Assembly: GCF_010091945.1 (NCBI RefSeq)
Contig: NZ_WVIE01000003.1
Location: 211,051 to 275,050 of the forward strand
DNA from: Myxacorys almedinensis A
GTDB lineage: Bacteria; Cyanobacteriota; Cyanobacteriia; Leptolyngbyales; Leptolyngbyaceae
DNA length: 64,000 bases
Direction: 5' to 3'
Shown here piece by piece: positions 1 to 9,619 of the stretch (positions within the stretch are counted from its first letter, which is position 1; every line of letters starts with the position of its first letter). The notes under the pieces were generated by a model that had not been told where the DNA came from, searched no databases, and saw only the letters and a program-made list of their open reading frames with translations. The translations under genes were made by a program, and so were the position numbers.

Positions 1-404
1 GATGCTAAGGTTTCTGGATCAAAACCAACGCGATGCACATCATACTCATTCATATGTCCACCAAACATGATTCGCATAACGTGGTGACGTTGCAGTAGGT
101 CAAGTACAGGATTCATGTACAACCAGCACAAAACCTGTAGATTAGGAACGCTAACCATCAGTTTTCCGCCTGGTTGTAAAACTCGAAACCACTCTGAGAG
201 AGTTCTTAACAGTTCATTATTAAGCCCATAGTGAAAGTGTTCTAAGATGTGACTCGCGTAGATGGTCTCTACTGAATTGTCTAAAAACTGGCTCAAATTC
301 GCAGCGTCAGTGATGATGTCCACTTCTGGACGTTCTTCGATGTCTACAATCTTCCAATCTGGATGAGCTTCTTTACCACCAAGGTGTAGCTTAATTGGGG
401 GCAT
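1..404 (-). CDS. SAM-dependent methyltransferase (partial, 3' end outside window)
   Basis: The first 134 codons of a minus-strand gene are visible, starting from ATG at 404. The N-terminus (MPPIKLHLGGKEAHPDW) gives motif I of a class I SAM-binding fold. It is followed by an acidic turn (IVDIEERPEVD), the motif ASHILEHF, and the post-motif VLQPGGKLMVSVPN. This is the pattern of the Methyltransf_11 group, including the predicted SAM-dependent methyltransferases found in sugar and surface-glycan loci. The substrate cannot be inferred. The gene is cut by the window edge, so total length is unknown. Upstream GTGAGG is a weak ribosome site. The neighbour aroC is on the same strand but about 225 bp upstream. 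Confidence 0.8.
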   Translation of the reverse strand, partial: MPPIKLHLGGKEAHPDWKIVDIEERPEVDIITDAANLSQFLDNSVETIYASHILEHFHYGLNNELLRTLSEWFRVLQPGGKLMVSVPNLQVLCWLYMNPVLDLLQRHHVMRIMFGGHMNEYDVHRVGFDPETLA

Positions 405-629
405 GGGGGTGACCTCACTAATGTGTTAAATAGAATTCCCACATTTGCTTGTGAACCGGAACAAGTAGAACTAGAAGTAGCAGACCTGAGACAGTAATCT
501 TATCGTGCCAATTTGAAGAAGCCTCCCTTCAAGCAGCCTGATCTTCGGATAACCTTTGCGTGATCAAAGGCGTGATCAACCTTGCATCAATCTTGGTGCG
601 TTTGCAAAGTGTTGCAGCAAATGGAGAAA

Positions 630-1718
630 TTAATCGGCTTCTCCGCACTGCCCGCGTTGCCTCAAGAAATGATCGCATAAGACCAATGCCACCATTGCTT
701 CAACCATTGGTACGGCTCTGGGCAAAACACACGGGTCATGACGACCTTTAGCAGCAAGCGTAACTTCCTCTCCCACATTGGTCACGGTGCGCTGCTCTTT
801 GCGAATGGTTGCAGTCGGCTTGAAGGCAATTCGCAGGATGATGTGTTCGCCGTTGGAGATGCCGCCTTGCACGCCACCCGATCGGTTGGTTACAGTGCGA
901 ATCGTGCCTTGATCTGAATAATATTCGTCGTTGTGTTGGCTGCCAGTCAGGAGGGTTCCGGCAAACCCTGAGCCAATCTCGAAGCCTTTGGTAGCAGGCA
1001 AAGACATCACGGCTTTCGCCAAGTCTGCTTCTAGCTTGTCAAAGACAGGATCGCCCAAGCCTAAGGGAACACCTCTGGCGACACATTCTACAACGCCGCC
1101 GATCGAGTCCCCCTGATTGCGGACATGCTCAATCAGATCGATCATCCGATCGCTGCATTCTGCATCGGGGCACCGCACAATAGTGCTCTCAACCTGATCC
1201 ATCGTCACCGTACCAGGCTCGATCACCGCTTCGATATCTTTAATGCGCTTGACGTAGGCAATAATTTCAACCCCCGCCGCTTCTTTAAGGATTTTTTTGG
1301 CGATCGCGCCTGCTGCCACTCGTCCAATCGTTTCTCGCGCCGATGAGCGTCCGCCGCCTTGCCAGTTGCGAATGCCGTACTTTGCGTCGTAAGTCGCATC
1401 GGCGTGAGAGGGGCGATATTTCACTGCCATTTCGTCATAGTCTTGCGATCGCTGATCTTTATTTCGCACGACGATCGCGATCGGCGTTCCCAGCGTCTTT
1501 CCCTCAAACACGCCCGACAAAATTTCACACTGATCCGCTTCTTTACGAGGCGTCGTAATTTTGCTCTGCCCCGGACGCCGCCGATCTAGCTCCACCTGAA
1601 TCTCTTCTGCTGAAATCTCAAGGCGTGGCGGGCACCCATCGATCACCACACCCACGCCGCCGCCGTGCGATTCCCCAAAGGTGCTGATGCGAAACAGATG
1701 CCCAAAGGTGCTGCCCAT
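630..1718 (-). CDS. aroC: Chorismate synthase
   Basis: Chorismate synthase performs the last step of the shikimate pathway, converting EPSP to chorismate with reduced FMN in the cytosol. All family signatures are present in the 362-residue product: [14 protein letters not shown] at residues 16-29, [15 protein letters not shown] at about 101-115, and [19 protein letters not shown] at about 122-140. Length matches the bacterial family. The ATG at 1718 is followed directly by the conserved [18 protein letters not shown], so the start is secure. It has its own spacing from flanking genes and looks monocistronic. Confidence 0.98.
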   Translation of the reverse strand: MGSTFGHLFRISTFGESHGGGVGVVIDGCPPRLEISAEEIQVELDRRRPGQSKITTPRKEADQCEILSGVFEGKTLGTPIAIVVRNKDQRSQDYDEMAVKYRPSHADATYDAKYGIRNWQGGGRSSARETIGRVAAGAIAKKILKEAAGVEIIAYVKRIKDIEAVIEPGTVTMDQVESTIVRCPDAECSDRMIDLIEHVRNQGDSIGGVVECVARGVPLGLGDPVFDKLEADLAKAVMSLPATKGFEIGSGFAGTLLTGSQHNDEYYSDQGTIRTVTNRSGGVQGGISNGEHIILRIAFKPTATIRKEQRTVTNVGEEVTLAAKGRHDPCVLPRAVPMVEAMVALVLCDHFLRQRGQCGEAD

Positions 1719-1844
1719 AAGTGTCTACTACGAAAGGAGTCTTTCATCGTACCGGAAAAAGAATTCGTAGCCCATACCTCGTATCGGAAAACCTCCTAAG
1801 AACGAGTGACAGACTACGAATACATACAAACCATTAGGATTTAT

Positions 1845-1915
1845 GGGTCGCCCGGGATTCGAACCCGGGACCAGTCGGTTAAAAGCCGAATGCTCTACCG
1901 CTGAGCTAGCGACCC
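1845..1915 (-). tRNA. trnK: tRNA-Lys (UUU)
   Basis: The minus strand folds as a full cloverleaf. The 7-bp acceptor stem is GGGTCGC/GCGACCC, the D arm GCTC/GAGC, the anticodon loop CTTTTAA (anticodon TTT), and the T arm CCGGG-TTCGAAT-CCCGG. CCA is not encoded, as is usual in cyanobacteria. The first pair of the anticodon stem is a T-C mismatch; the other four pairs are intact. Confidence 0.97.
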
Positions 1916-2499
<584 letters not shown>

Positions 2500-2551
2500 A
2501 AGCAAGCCTCTTACGGCAATCATTTTCATTCATGTGGGTTCAAAGTTTACA

Positions 2552-2578
2552 GGAGGCAAACGCGCCTCCTTTTTTTTT
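2552..2578 (+). terminator. Intrinsic terminator of psaC
   Basis: GGAGGC (2552-2557) and GCCTCC (2564-2569) form a perfect 6-bp GC-rich stem with a 6-nt loop, followed at once by nine T residues. It lies 52 bp after the psaC stop codon. Confidence 0.92.
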
Positions 2579-2643
2579 CGACGCAGTGATGAAGAGGTTG
2601 AGACCGGTATCCATAACCTTGCGATACTTCATCTCGCAACCTA

Positions 2644-2688
2644 ATGACTATCAATACGATGACTATCAATACGATGACTATCAATACG
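2644..2688. repeat. Three perfect 15-bp tandem repeats
   Basis: The unit ATGACTATCAATACG occurs three times head to tail (2644-2658, 2659-2673, 2674-2688) in the psaC-glmS intergenic region (2500-2831), about 145 bp upstream of glmS. It is not in a recognisable gene. It could be a polymorphic minisatellite-like array or contribute to glmS upstream regulation. Confidence 0.9.
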
Positions 2689-2831
2689 ATGAACGCCCAA
2701 TGAAATAAATGCTTCTGAAGCAACAATCATGTTTTTTGGATGTCTTTTGTTGAACTGGTGTCTGGCAGCGATGATAAAAGTCAGGCTACAGTAGCGGTTA
2801 CGATCGCCATCTAGCAAGGAGTGAACGTTTA

Positions 2832-4733
2832 ATGTGCGGAATTGTCGGCTACATCGGAACAAACGAAGCAAGCGGTATTTTACTGGAAGGGCTACGGAAA
2901 CTGGAATATCGCGGCTACGATTCTGCCGGAATTGCAACCGTTTTGGAGGGTGAAATTCACTGTGTGCGGGCAAAGGGTAAACTGCATAACCTCGAAGAAA
3001 AATTGGCAGGTGAAACGAATCCGGCGCGGCTTGGCATTGCTCATACGCGCTGGGCAACCCACGGCAGACCCGAAGAATATAATGCTCATCCCCATATGGA
3101 CATGGCAAAGCGGATTGCCGTCATTCAAAACGGCATTATTGAAAACTACCGGGAATTGCGCGAAGAGTTGAAACGTCGTGGCTGTGAGTTTCGCTCGGAC
3201 ACCGATACCGAAGTGATTCCTCACTTGATTGCTGAAGAACTCGGCAAAGCCGAAACGGTAGCAGACGAGCCATTGATGGAAGCGGTGCGGCAGGTGGTGC
3301 AGAAATTACAAGGAGCCTTTGCGATCGCGGTCATTTGCGCCGACTATTCTGATGAACTAATCGTTGCCCGGCAACAAGCCCCCGTTGTTCTCGGCTTTGG
3401 GCAAGGAGAATTTTACTGCGCCTCTGATACCCCCGCCCTCATCCCCTACACCCGTGCCATTCTCACCTTAGAGAACGGTGAACTTGCCCGCATGACTCCC
3501 TTAGGCGTCGAGATTTACAGTTTCGAGGGGCAACGCCTGAAAAAAGCACCGCGCACCCTAGATGTGAACCCTGTCATGGTGGAAAAACAAGGGTTCAAAC
3601 ACTTCATGCTCAAGGAAATTTATGAGCAACCTGGTGTGGTGAGAGCCTGTTTAGAGGCTTACTTCGATGGAGATTGGACAGCCGCAGATGCCGCGATCGA
3701 CAAGCCCCCCACGCATCTTGGGTTACCGCCTGACCTTTTTGCCAATTTGCAGCAGATTGAGATAGTGGCGTGTGGCACAAGCTGGCACGCCGGATTGGTC
3801 GGTAAATATTTGCTCGAACAGTTGGCAGGAGTGACTACGACGGTTCACTATGCCTCAGAATGCCGCTATGCGCCTCCTCCAATCGCGCCGAATACGCTAA
3901 TAATTGGCGTAACTCAGTCGGGAGAAACGGCAGACACGCTAGCCGCTTTGGAAATGGAAAAAAAGCGCCGCTCCGGATTTGATCAAAACCCAGAGTTGCT
4001 ACCCCGTCTGCTCGGAATTACAAACCGCCCAGAAAGTTCTTTGGGCAATTTAGTAGCAAGCATTATTGATACCCATGCCGGAATTGAAATCGGAGTTGCC
4101 GCCACCAAAACCTTTGTTGCTCAAGTTATGGCGTTTTATGCGCTGGCGATCGATCTTACCTATCGGCGGCAAGCAAAGTCTCCAGAGCAGCTAGAGCAGA
4201 TGTTGGTTGGGCTGAGGCAACTTCCGGCGCACATGGAACTGGTGCTAGAAAGCCAAGAGCGCTATATCGAAGAACTCGCTCACGACTTTGCCGAAACTCA
4301 AGATTTCATTTTCTTGGGGCGCGGCATCAACTTCCCGATCGCACTAGAAGGGGCACTAAAACTCAAGGAAATCAGCTACATTCATGCCGAAGGGTATCCG
4401 GCAGGGGAGATGAAACACGGTCCGATCGCGCTGTTGGATGCCAAAGTCCCGGTCGTGACGATCGCGATGCCAGGATCTGTGTTTGAGAAGGTTCTTTCTA
4501 ATGCTCAAGAAGCCAGAGCACGAGATGCGCGGCTCATCGGGGTGACGCCCATGGATGAGCAAGACGCCGCAGACACATTTGATACGCTAATTCCGGTTCC
4601 GCACATCGACGAAATGCTATCTCCCATTCTGACGGTGATTCCCCTACAGTTGTTGGCATACCATATTGCCGCAAGGCGCGGTCTAGATGTCGATCAACCC
4701 CGTAACTTAGCAAAGTCGGTAACGGTCGAATAG
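2832..4733 (+). CDS. glmS: Glutamine-fructose-6-phosphate aminotransferase (isomerising)
   Basis: GlmS makes glucosamine-6-phosphate from fructose-6-phosphate and glutamine, the entry to peptidoglycan and other amino-sugar synthesis. The 633-residue product begins MCGIVGYIG, with Cys2 as the N-terminal nucleophile of the class II glutaminase domain (about 1-220). Two SIS isomerase domains follow, with VACGTSWHAGLVGKYL at about 309, SQSGETADTLAAL at about 363 and GRGINFPIALEGALKLKE near 496. The C-terminus DQPRNLAKSVTVE is the canonical ending. The ribosome site AAGGAG lies 6-11 bp upstream of the ATG. Confidence 0.98.
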   Translation: MCGIVGYIGTNEASGILLEGLRKLEYRGYDSAGIATVLEGEIHCVRAKGKLHNLEEKLAGETNPARLGIAHTRWATHGRPEEYNAHPHMDMAKRIAVIQNGIIENYRELREELKRRGCEFRSDTDTEVIPHLIAEELGKAETVADEPLMEAVRQVVQKLQGAFAIAVICADYSDELIVARQQAPVVLGFGQGEFYCASDTPALIPYTRAILTLENGELARMTPLGVEIYSFEGQRLKKAPRTLDVNPVMVEKQGFKHFMLKEIYEQPGVVRACLEAYFDGDWTAADAAIDKPPTHLGLPPDLFANLQQIEIVACGTSWHAGLVGKYLLEQLAGVTTTVHYASECRYAPPPIAPNTLIIGVTQSGETADTLAALEMEKKRRSGFDQNPELLPRLLGITNRPESSLGNLVASIIDTHAGIEIGVAATKTFVAQVMAFYALAIDLTYRRQAKSPEQLEQMLVGLRQLPAHMELVLESQERYIEELAHDFAETQDFIFLGRGINFPIALEGALKLKEISYIHAEGYPAGEMKHGPIALLDAKVPVVTIAMPGSVFEKVLSNAQEARARDARLIGVTPMDEQDAADTFDTLIPVPHIDEMLSPILTVIPLQLLAYHIAARRGLDVDQPRNLAKSVTVE

Positions 4734-5116
4734 TGAAAGCCTAGTGCAGCATAGGCTGATCAATGAAAATAATGTCCTTTACTAACTGGCGCAGAACACA
4801 AATACTCACTCTCGTTCGTAACAATCTGCTCACGAAAGGTTGGAGTAGCAAGGGCGGTTTTGAGACGATCGCTATCCATTGCTAAATCCAGTTGGTTGGG
4901 CGTTGTTGAATCTGAGTATGCATCGCAGATCTGACCTCTCCCTAACCCTCTCCCAAAAAGAGAGGGAACAAGAATTTTAGCTCTCTTCTCCCCAAGGAAA
5001 AGAGTTGGGGAGAAGGGCAAATCATACTTGCATTTAGTAACGCCCCTTATGTCTCTAACGTATTGGTTCTAAACCCACTACAATTTTAAGTGTCGCGACG
5101 CGCAAGGATTGAAGCT
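4734..5116. repeat. glmS-hisH intergenic region with two hairpin repeats
   Basis: This 383-bp gap carries AGCCTA/TAGGCT right after glmS (4738-4757, no T-tract). It also carries two strong inverted repeats: CCCTCTC/GAGAGGG (4946-4952 and 4960-4966) and an 11-bp perfect pair CTTCTCCCCAA/TTGGGGAGAAG (4985-4995 and 5005-5015). CCCTCTCCC...GGGAGAAGGG elements of this kind are widely dispersed in cyanobacterial genomes; the family assignment is from memory of their look, not a search. No convincing ORF is present. Confidence 0.6.
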
Positions 5117-5758
5117 ATGGCAGTGATCGCTGTGATTGACTACGATATGGGGAACCTGCACTCGGCATGTAAAGGGTTGGAAAATGCAGGTGCAACGCCG
5201 CTTGTGACCGATTCGTCGCGGGAGCTTGAACGGGCTGATGCCGTCGTGCTTCCGGGGGTTGGCTCGTTTGACCCGGCAGTGCAGCACCTGCGATCGCGGC
5301 ACCTAGAACAGCCGATCAAAGCTGCGATCGCAGGGGGCAAACCGTTTTTAGGCATCTGTCTCGGCTTGCAAATTTTGTTTGACTCTAGCGAAGAAGGAAC
5401 CGAAGCGGGGCTAGGCATTATTCCGGGCGTTGTGCGGCGGTTTCGTCCAGAACCAGAGATTACAATTCCGCACATGGGTTGGAATCAGCTAGATCAATCT
5501 CAGGTTGATCATCCCCTCTGGCAAAAGCTTCCAAGCAATCCTTGGGTGTATTTTGTGCATTCCTATTATGTTGATCCTCTTGATCCAAAAGTGCGATCTG
5601 CCACAATCACTCATGGAACTCAAACAATTACGGCTGCTATTGCAAAAGATAATCTAATGGCGGTTCAGTTTCATCCTGAAAAATCATCGATCGCAGGCTT
5701 GCAAATTTTGTCGAATTTTGTTGAACTGGTGCACTCTCATTCTGCTGTTAGCGTTTGA
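5117..5758 (+). CDS. hisH: Imidazole glycerol phosphate synthase, glutaminase subunit HisH
   Basis: HisH is the class I glutamine amidotransferase partner of HisF. It supplies ammonia for imidazole ring closure in histidine synthesis. The product (213 residues from the ATG at 5117) shows VIDYDMGNLHSACKGLENAG at the start and the nucleophile elbow GICLGLQ with Cys81. The QFHPEKS motif near residue 186 holds the catalytic His and Glu. A GTG at 5090 would add nine residues not typical of the family; the ATG is preceded by AGGATTGAAG, so 5117 was chosen. hisF is not adjacent, as is common in cyanobacteria. Confidence 0.95.
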   Translation: MAVIAVIDYDMGNLHSACKGLENAGATPLVTDSSRELERADAVVLPGVGSFDPAVQHLRSRHLEQPIKAAIAGGKPFLGICLGLQILFDSSEEGTEAGLGIIPGVVRRFRPEPEITIPHMGWNQLDQSQVDHPLWQKLPSNPWVYFVHSYYVDPLDPKVRSATITHGTQTITAAIAKDNLMAVQFHPEKSSIAGLQILSNFVELVHSHSAVSV

Positions 5759-5768
5759 GGTTGACAAT

Positions 5769-7196
5769 CTACTGGTTTGACGTTCTAACTTTGCGATGTA
5801 ATTGTTCAGTTTCGATTGCCAATTGCTCGATACCAATTTCACCAATCTCACGAACGTAATTAATTTTAATTTCTTCTAACATATCAATCAGTAATGATTC
5901 GATCTCTCTAGTGTTGTGTTTCTTTTGCAACTCCTGTTCTAAAGCATCTCGAACGTTTCGGCTCAGGCGTGTAGTAATTTCAGCGGCAACTGGATCTTCG
6001 AGTGTTTGCACTAAGTTGGCATAAGCGATGTGGGAGAGGGCTTTTGCCAAATTATCTGCGATTTGCTGCGGCAGATAACTAATGCCCGGAAGCTGCTGGA
6101 GTTGCTGATAGCCTGGAAGTTGCTTAACAGTTGTGACAACGCTATGGTGAACCAAAGCTTGAATGTCGGGCTGCACTTGGGGCAGCACATTTTTGACTCC
6201 GATATTGACTAAGCGAGCCGCGATCGCGCTGACTTCGTTTTGCCCATTCACCTGAACATAGTCGCCGCGTGTTTCTGGATACAATAGCCACCGCATGATG
6301 TCTCCCCGCCGGATCGACGCTTGCAGTTGATCGATCGCCTGAACTCCTACCATTTCCGTTAATTCGGCAGCAAACCCGATCACAAAGTCGTGCTGGGCTT
6401 CGGCTCGCAAAGGTTCGAGGTCGAGCAAATCTGCCTGATAGAGACGAACAGAGACGGGCAACACTCGCAGCCATCGCCAAAACGGCAGCAGCAGAAAGAA
6501 ATCATACCACCGCCGCAGCGACGCCTCTAGCCAACTTAGCTCTGGCTGACGCTGCCCAATCGCCCGAATCCGGCTCAATGTATCCACGGCAAACAGCAAG
6601 ATAAACGGCAGATCAATCAGCCAAAAATAATCGACAAAATGCCCAAACCGATCTACCTGGCGGTAGTAATTGGCAGCCAGTAAGGGGCGAATTTGAGTAT
6701 TCCAGAAGGCGATCGCAGCTTGCCAGCCCGTTTGCGTCAGGTAGGGTTGGCTCCAGAAGCGATCGTAGGCTTCGCGATCAGATGTTGCCCCGGTGCGCGC
6801 CTTCAGCGTTTGGTTGATCGTTGCTATGGCATCGCTACGAGAGTCTCCTGCAAACCCATTCTCCTGACTTAGCCCTTGACTCCGCGCCTCCCTTCGCAAC
6901 TTTGTGAGCGCTGTTTCAACGTCGGCTGACTGTAACCCAAACTGCACAACATGCGACTCTAATGCTGCTACTTGGTCTAAATAAGCCTGAGTTTCAGGGT
7001 AAGGGCGAATTCCCTTCACAAAATCATACTTCTGAACCAATTGTGGTGAAACTTGGAGATAAAACGATCGCGCATACAAATAGCTTAGATCGAAAAAGAC
7101 CAATGCTAAATTGATTGCAGCTAGAACTGCGATCGCGCGTTCTAGCCAATAGCGACGATGACGGACTGGTTGATGTCCTGGCAATAACAGTGACAT
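5769..7196 (-). CDS. Cyanobacterial membrane protein of unknown function
   Basis: The 475-residue product is not assignable to a named family. It has one N-terminal membrane segment (about 18-40) and a large soluble segment rich in Gln/Glu/Leu (about 60-185). A central hydrophobic hairpin (about 188-215) follows, then an amphipathic stretch with regularly spaced basic residues (RWYDFFLLLPFWRWLRVLP, about 229-247) that looks superficially like an ion-channel S4-type helix. The C-terminal 220 residues are mostly helical and end with a Glu/Ile-rich segment. It is the last gene of a tight minus-strand operon, starting 5 bp after the small membrane peptide gene, so a role linked to the superoxide dismutase and haem reductase upstream is plausible but inferred. 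Confidence 0.75.
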   Translation of the reverse strand: MSLLLPGHQPVRHRRYWLERAIAVLAAINLALVFFDLSYLYARSFYLQVSPQLVQKYDFVKGIRPYPETQAYLDQVAALESHVVQFGLQSADVETALTKLRREARSQGLSQENGFAGDSRSDAIATINQTLKARTGATSDREAYDRFWSQPYLTQTGWQAAIAFWNTQIRPLLAANYYRQVDRFGHFVDYFWLIDLPFILLFAVDTLSRIRAIGQRQPELSWLEASLRRWYDFFLLLPFWRWLRVLPVSVRLYQADLLDLEPLRAEAQHDFVIGFAAELTEMVGVQAIDQLQASIRRGDIMRWLLYPETRGDYVQVNGQNEVSAIAARLVNIGVKNVLPQVQPDIQALVHHSVVTTVKQLPGYQQLQQLPGISYLPQQIADNLAKALSHIAYANLVQTLEDPVAAEITTRLSRNVRDALEQELQKKHNTREIESLLIDMLEEIKINYVREIGEIGIEQLAIETEQLHRKVRTSNQ

Positions 7197-7201
7197 AAGA
7201 G

Positions 7202-7342
7202 TTAGATCTGGTTGAGGTCTTGAGTTTCAATGCGACCTGGCTCTGCCACAGGGCGATTTTGAATCCATGCAAAGAGGGCTGCCGCACTCACCAATATCAC
7301 GGTTATAAAACCAACGAGTTGAAGCATGATACTATAGCGCAT
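7202..7342 (-). CDS. 46-residue single-pass membrane peptide
   Basis: This small gene lies between the transmembrane reductase (stop 43 bp upstream) and the 475-residue membrane protein. It begins with ATG at 7342 (or ATG at 7327) and ends at TAA 7202-7204. The peptide is a short N-tail MRYSIM, a hydrophobic segment LVGFITVILVSAAALFAW, then a polar tail ending in ETQDLNQI. This resembles small single-helix subunits of membrane complexes. GGAAAAAC precedes the ATG at 7342, which is why the longer form was chosen. Its retention in frame inside a four-gene operon supports it as real. Confidence 0.6.
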   Translation of the reverse strand: MRYSIMLQLVGFITVILVSAAALFAWIQNRPVAEPGRIETQDLNQI

Positions 7343-7384
7343 TGTTTTTCCAGCCTTTCTAAATCCGTGTATTTATCGGTGTAG

Positions 7385-8722
7385 TTAAGCGAGGTCATAG
7401 TGTTCCATATGAACGTTTGTGACCGGCACCTTTAGATCATGCAACGCTCGCTCTACTTGATCCATCATTTTTGGAACCGCGCAGATAAAGTAATGCCGTG
7501 TCCCGCGCCGGGCAGGAATGTAGCGCGCCAGCAGATCCTGATCGACGTAGCCTTTCTCCCCGTCCCAATCGTCGGCAGGCTCTCTCAGCACATGCACGAT
7601 CGTCAAGTCCAACCGTTCGTTGAGGTCATCTAGCGCTTCCCGGTAGGTAATGTCTTCCCACGTTTTGCTGGAATAGATGAGCAGGTAGGGGCGATCGTCT
7701 CCCCGTTCGGCGGCGGTCACCAAAATACTCATCAACGGCGTGATCCCAATTCCTCCAGCGATCAGCACAAATCCGGCAGAATCTTCGTAGCGATCGCTCG
7801 TAAACACCCCATACGGACCATCTAAATACGCCTTTGTTCCGGGCTTGTAATCCTTAATCTTGCTGGTAAAGTCGCCCACTGCCTTGATGCCAAACTCTAA
7901 CCGTTCAGAATGCTCCCCGCTCGACGACATCGAAAACGGGTGTTCTCGCATACTGAGCGGCGTAATGTTGAGCGTAATCCAAGAAAACTGACCCGGCTGG
8001 AAGCGAAAACCCTCATGCCCAACCGGGCGGAGCGCCAACGTCCAAACGTCTCCCCGTTCGGGCGTCACTTCTTCGACCAGGTAAGTTTTTTTGGTCATCA
8101 GCCAAGGCTTAACCAACCGGACATAAACAATCAGCCAGAGCGCCACCAGTGCGATCGCACTCCACAATACCGCTTTCCAAAACAAGCCTAAATAATTTCC
8201 CACCCCGATCGCATGCCCCAGCCCCAATCCCACCGCAAGAACCGACAGAATAGAATGCGACAAGCGCCACGGCTCGTAGGGAATCTTCAATTGTTTGCGC
8301 CACACCGTAGTGACAATCAGCATGATAAATGCCAGCGTTGCTAAAACCGCCAACCTCGCTCGCCAAGGGGCTTCGGGAAAGTTTAAAAGCTGGATCGTAT
8401 CGGGCTGTACCCAAAACAAAACCAGTGGATGCACTAACACCATTGCGAATGCAACGAATGATGTATAGCGATGAAATTGCAAAATCAAATCAATGCCATA
8501 GGATGCCTCGACACGATTAATACGCGCAGTCAACGCAAACTGCAATGCCATTAATGCCAGCCCAATAAATCCTAACGCAACGGAAAATTCAACCCAAAAT
8601 CCCCGCTCTCCTGGGGGCGGATAAATCAACAAAACAAGCAATGGCAACAGGGTAAACAGTAAAAATGCAAGAATCCAACAGAGCGCAACGACAATCGGGC
8701 TGTGCATCAACAGGTTTCGCAT
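7385..8722 (-). CDS. Ferric reductase-like transmembrane haem/FAD/NAD(P) oxidoreductase
   Basis: The 445-residue protein has about six membrane helices in its first 205 residues and a ferredoxin-NADP reductase-type module after it. Two paired histidines with 14-residue spacing (H84/H98 and H156/H170) match the bis-haem ligands of the FRE/NOX/YedZ-like ferric reductase domain. The flavin motif REHPFSMSS (about 259-267) and nucleotide motif IAGGIGITPLMS (about 321-332) are clear. It should move electrons from NAD(P)H across the membrane to iron, oxygen or an unknown acceptor. GGAG lies 9-12 bp before the ATG. It starts 17 bp after the superoxide dismutase stop, indicating co-transcription. The acceptor is not predictable from sequence. 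Confidence 0.88.
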   Translation of the reverse strand: MRNLLMHSPIVVALCWILAFLLFTLLPLLVLLIYPPPGERGFWVEFSVALGFIGLALMALQFALTARINRVEASYGIDLILQFHRYTSFVAFAMVLVHPLVLFWVQPDTIQLLNFPEAPWRARLAVLATLAFIMLIVTTVWRKQLKIPYEPWRLSHSILSVLAVGLGLGHAIGVGNYLGLFWKAVLWSAIALVALWLIVYVRLVKPWLMTKKTYLVEEVTPERGDVWTLALRPVGHEGFRFQPGQFSWITLNITPLSMREHPFSMSSSGEHSERLEFGIKAVGDFTSKIKDYKPGTKAYLDGPYGVFTSDRYEDSAGFVLIAGGIGITPLMSILVTAAERGDDRPYLLIYSSKTWEDITYREALDDLNERLDLTIVHVLREPADDWDGEKGYVDQDLLARYIPARRGTRHYFICAVPKMMDQVERALHDLKVPVTNVHMEHYDLA

Positions 8723-8739
8723 GGCAGTTCTCCGGCAAT

Positions 8740-9537
8740 TTAGCGAGGTTGCGAGGCTTGAGTACGACGATTCACTTCATCCCAATTAACCACGTTCCAC
8801 CAGTTGTTGAGATATTGAGCGCGTTGGTTTTGGTATCTCAAATAATAGGCGTGTTCCCACACATCATTTCCCATGATCGGGTAGCTGCCATCGCTAATGG
8901 GGTTGTCTTGATTGGGAGTAGAAACGATTTGCAACTGCCCTTGAGGATTGCGAACCAGCCACACCCACCCACTGCCAAAGCGATCGCTGCCAGCGGCATT
9001 AAACTGCTTGCGAAACTCCTCAAAACTACCAAAGGTTTGATTGATTTCCTGAGCGATCGCTCCGGTCGGTTGCCCACCGCCATTGGGAGCCATGATTTGC
9101 CAAAAAATGGTGTGGTTTAGGTGCCCACCCGCATTGTTTCGCACCGTTTGACGAATCGCTTCTGGCACTTGGTTGAGGTCACGTAGCATGGCTTCCACGC
9201 TCAGTTTCTGCACATTGGGCTGATCTTTTAGCGCATCGTTGATGTTATCAACATAGGTTTGGTGATGGCGATCGTGGTGGATCTGCATCGTTTGTGCGTC
9301 GATCGCTTGATTTAGTGCGTTCGCTGCGTAAGGCAATGGCGGCAATTGCGCGGGTGAAGCGCTTAGTTCGCGATCGGGGTAAGCCACCGGAAGCGTAGTT
9401 ACTGCCGGGGACGGAGAAGCAGTTGGGGATTGAGATCCGACCGGCTGGGTGGGTTGGCAAGCCACTACGATCGCGCTCAACACCACACCGAGCAAGGCAG
9501 TGATTGGATGTCGCAGAAATGTTTTCATTCTTTTCAA
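8740..9537 (-). CDS. sodA: Membrane-anchored lipoprotein Mn superoxide dismutase
   Basis: SOD dismutates superoxide to hydrogen peroxide and oxygen. The 265-residue product has a signal peptide ending in a lipobox (VVAC, Cys27), then a Ser/Pro/Thr linker, then the catalytic domain. Metal ligands are H87 (QIHHDRHH), H142 (HLNHTIFW), D225 and H229 (DVWEHAYY). The NQD motif with Gln210 is the hallmark of the Mn-type rather than the Fe-type enzyme. Anchored MnSODs are known in filamentous cyanobacteria. The gene heads the operon SOD - haem reductase - small peptide - membrane protein, so enzyme and reductase are likely made together at the same membrane. Confidence 0.93.
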   Translation of the reverse strand: MKRMKTFLRHPITALLGVVLSAIVVACQPTQPVGSQSPTASPSPAVTTLPVAYPDRELSASPAQLPPLPYAANALNQAIDAQTMQIHHDRHHQTYVDNINDALKDQPNVQKLSVEAMLRDLNQVPEAIRQTVRNNAGGHLNHTIFWQIMAPNGGGQPTGAIAQEINQTFGSFEEFRKQFNAAGSDRFGSGWVWLVRNPQGQLQIVSTPNQDNPISDGSYPIMGNDVWEHAYYLRYQNQRAQYLNNWWNVVNWDEVNRRTQASQPR

Positions 9538-9619
9538 TTCAAGATTTACAACTTGGAAACGCGGGAGGAATCAAAGTCCTTAGTTTATCAAGTTAGTGGT
9601 GAAAAATTATCGAACAAAA

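Noticed and set aside
4738..4757. Intrinsic terminator after glmS
   Set aside because: A 6-bp stem AGCCTA/TAGGCT is present, but there is no T-tract and the loop is 8 nt, so it is listed only within the intergenic entry.
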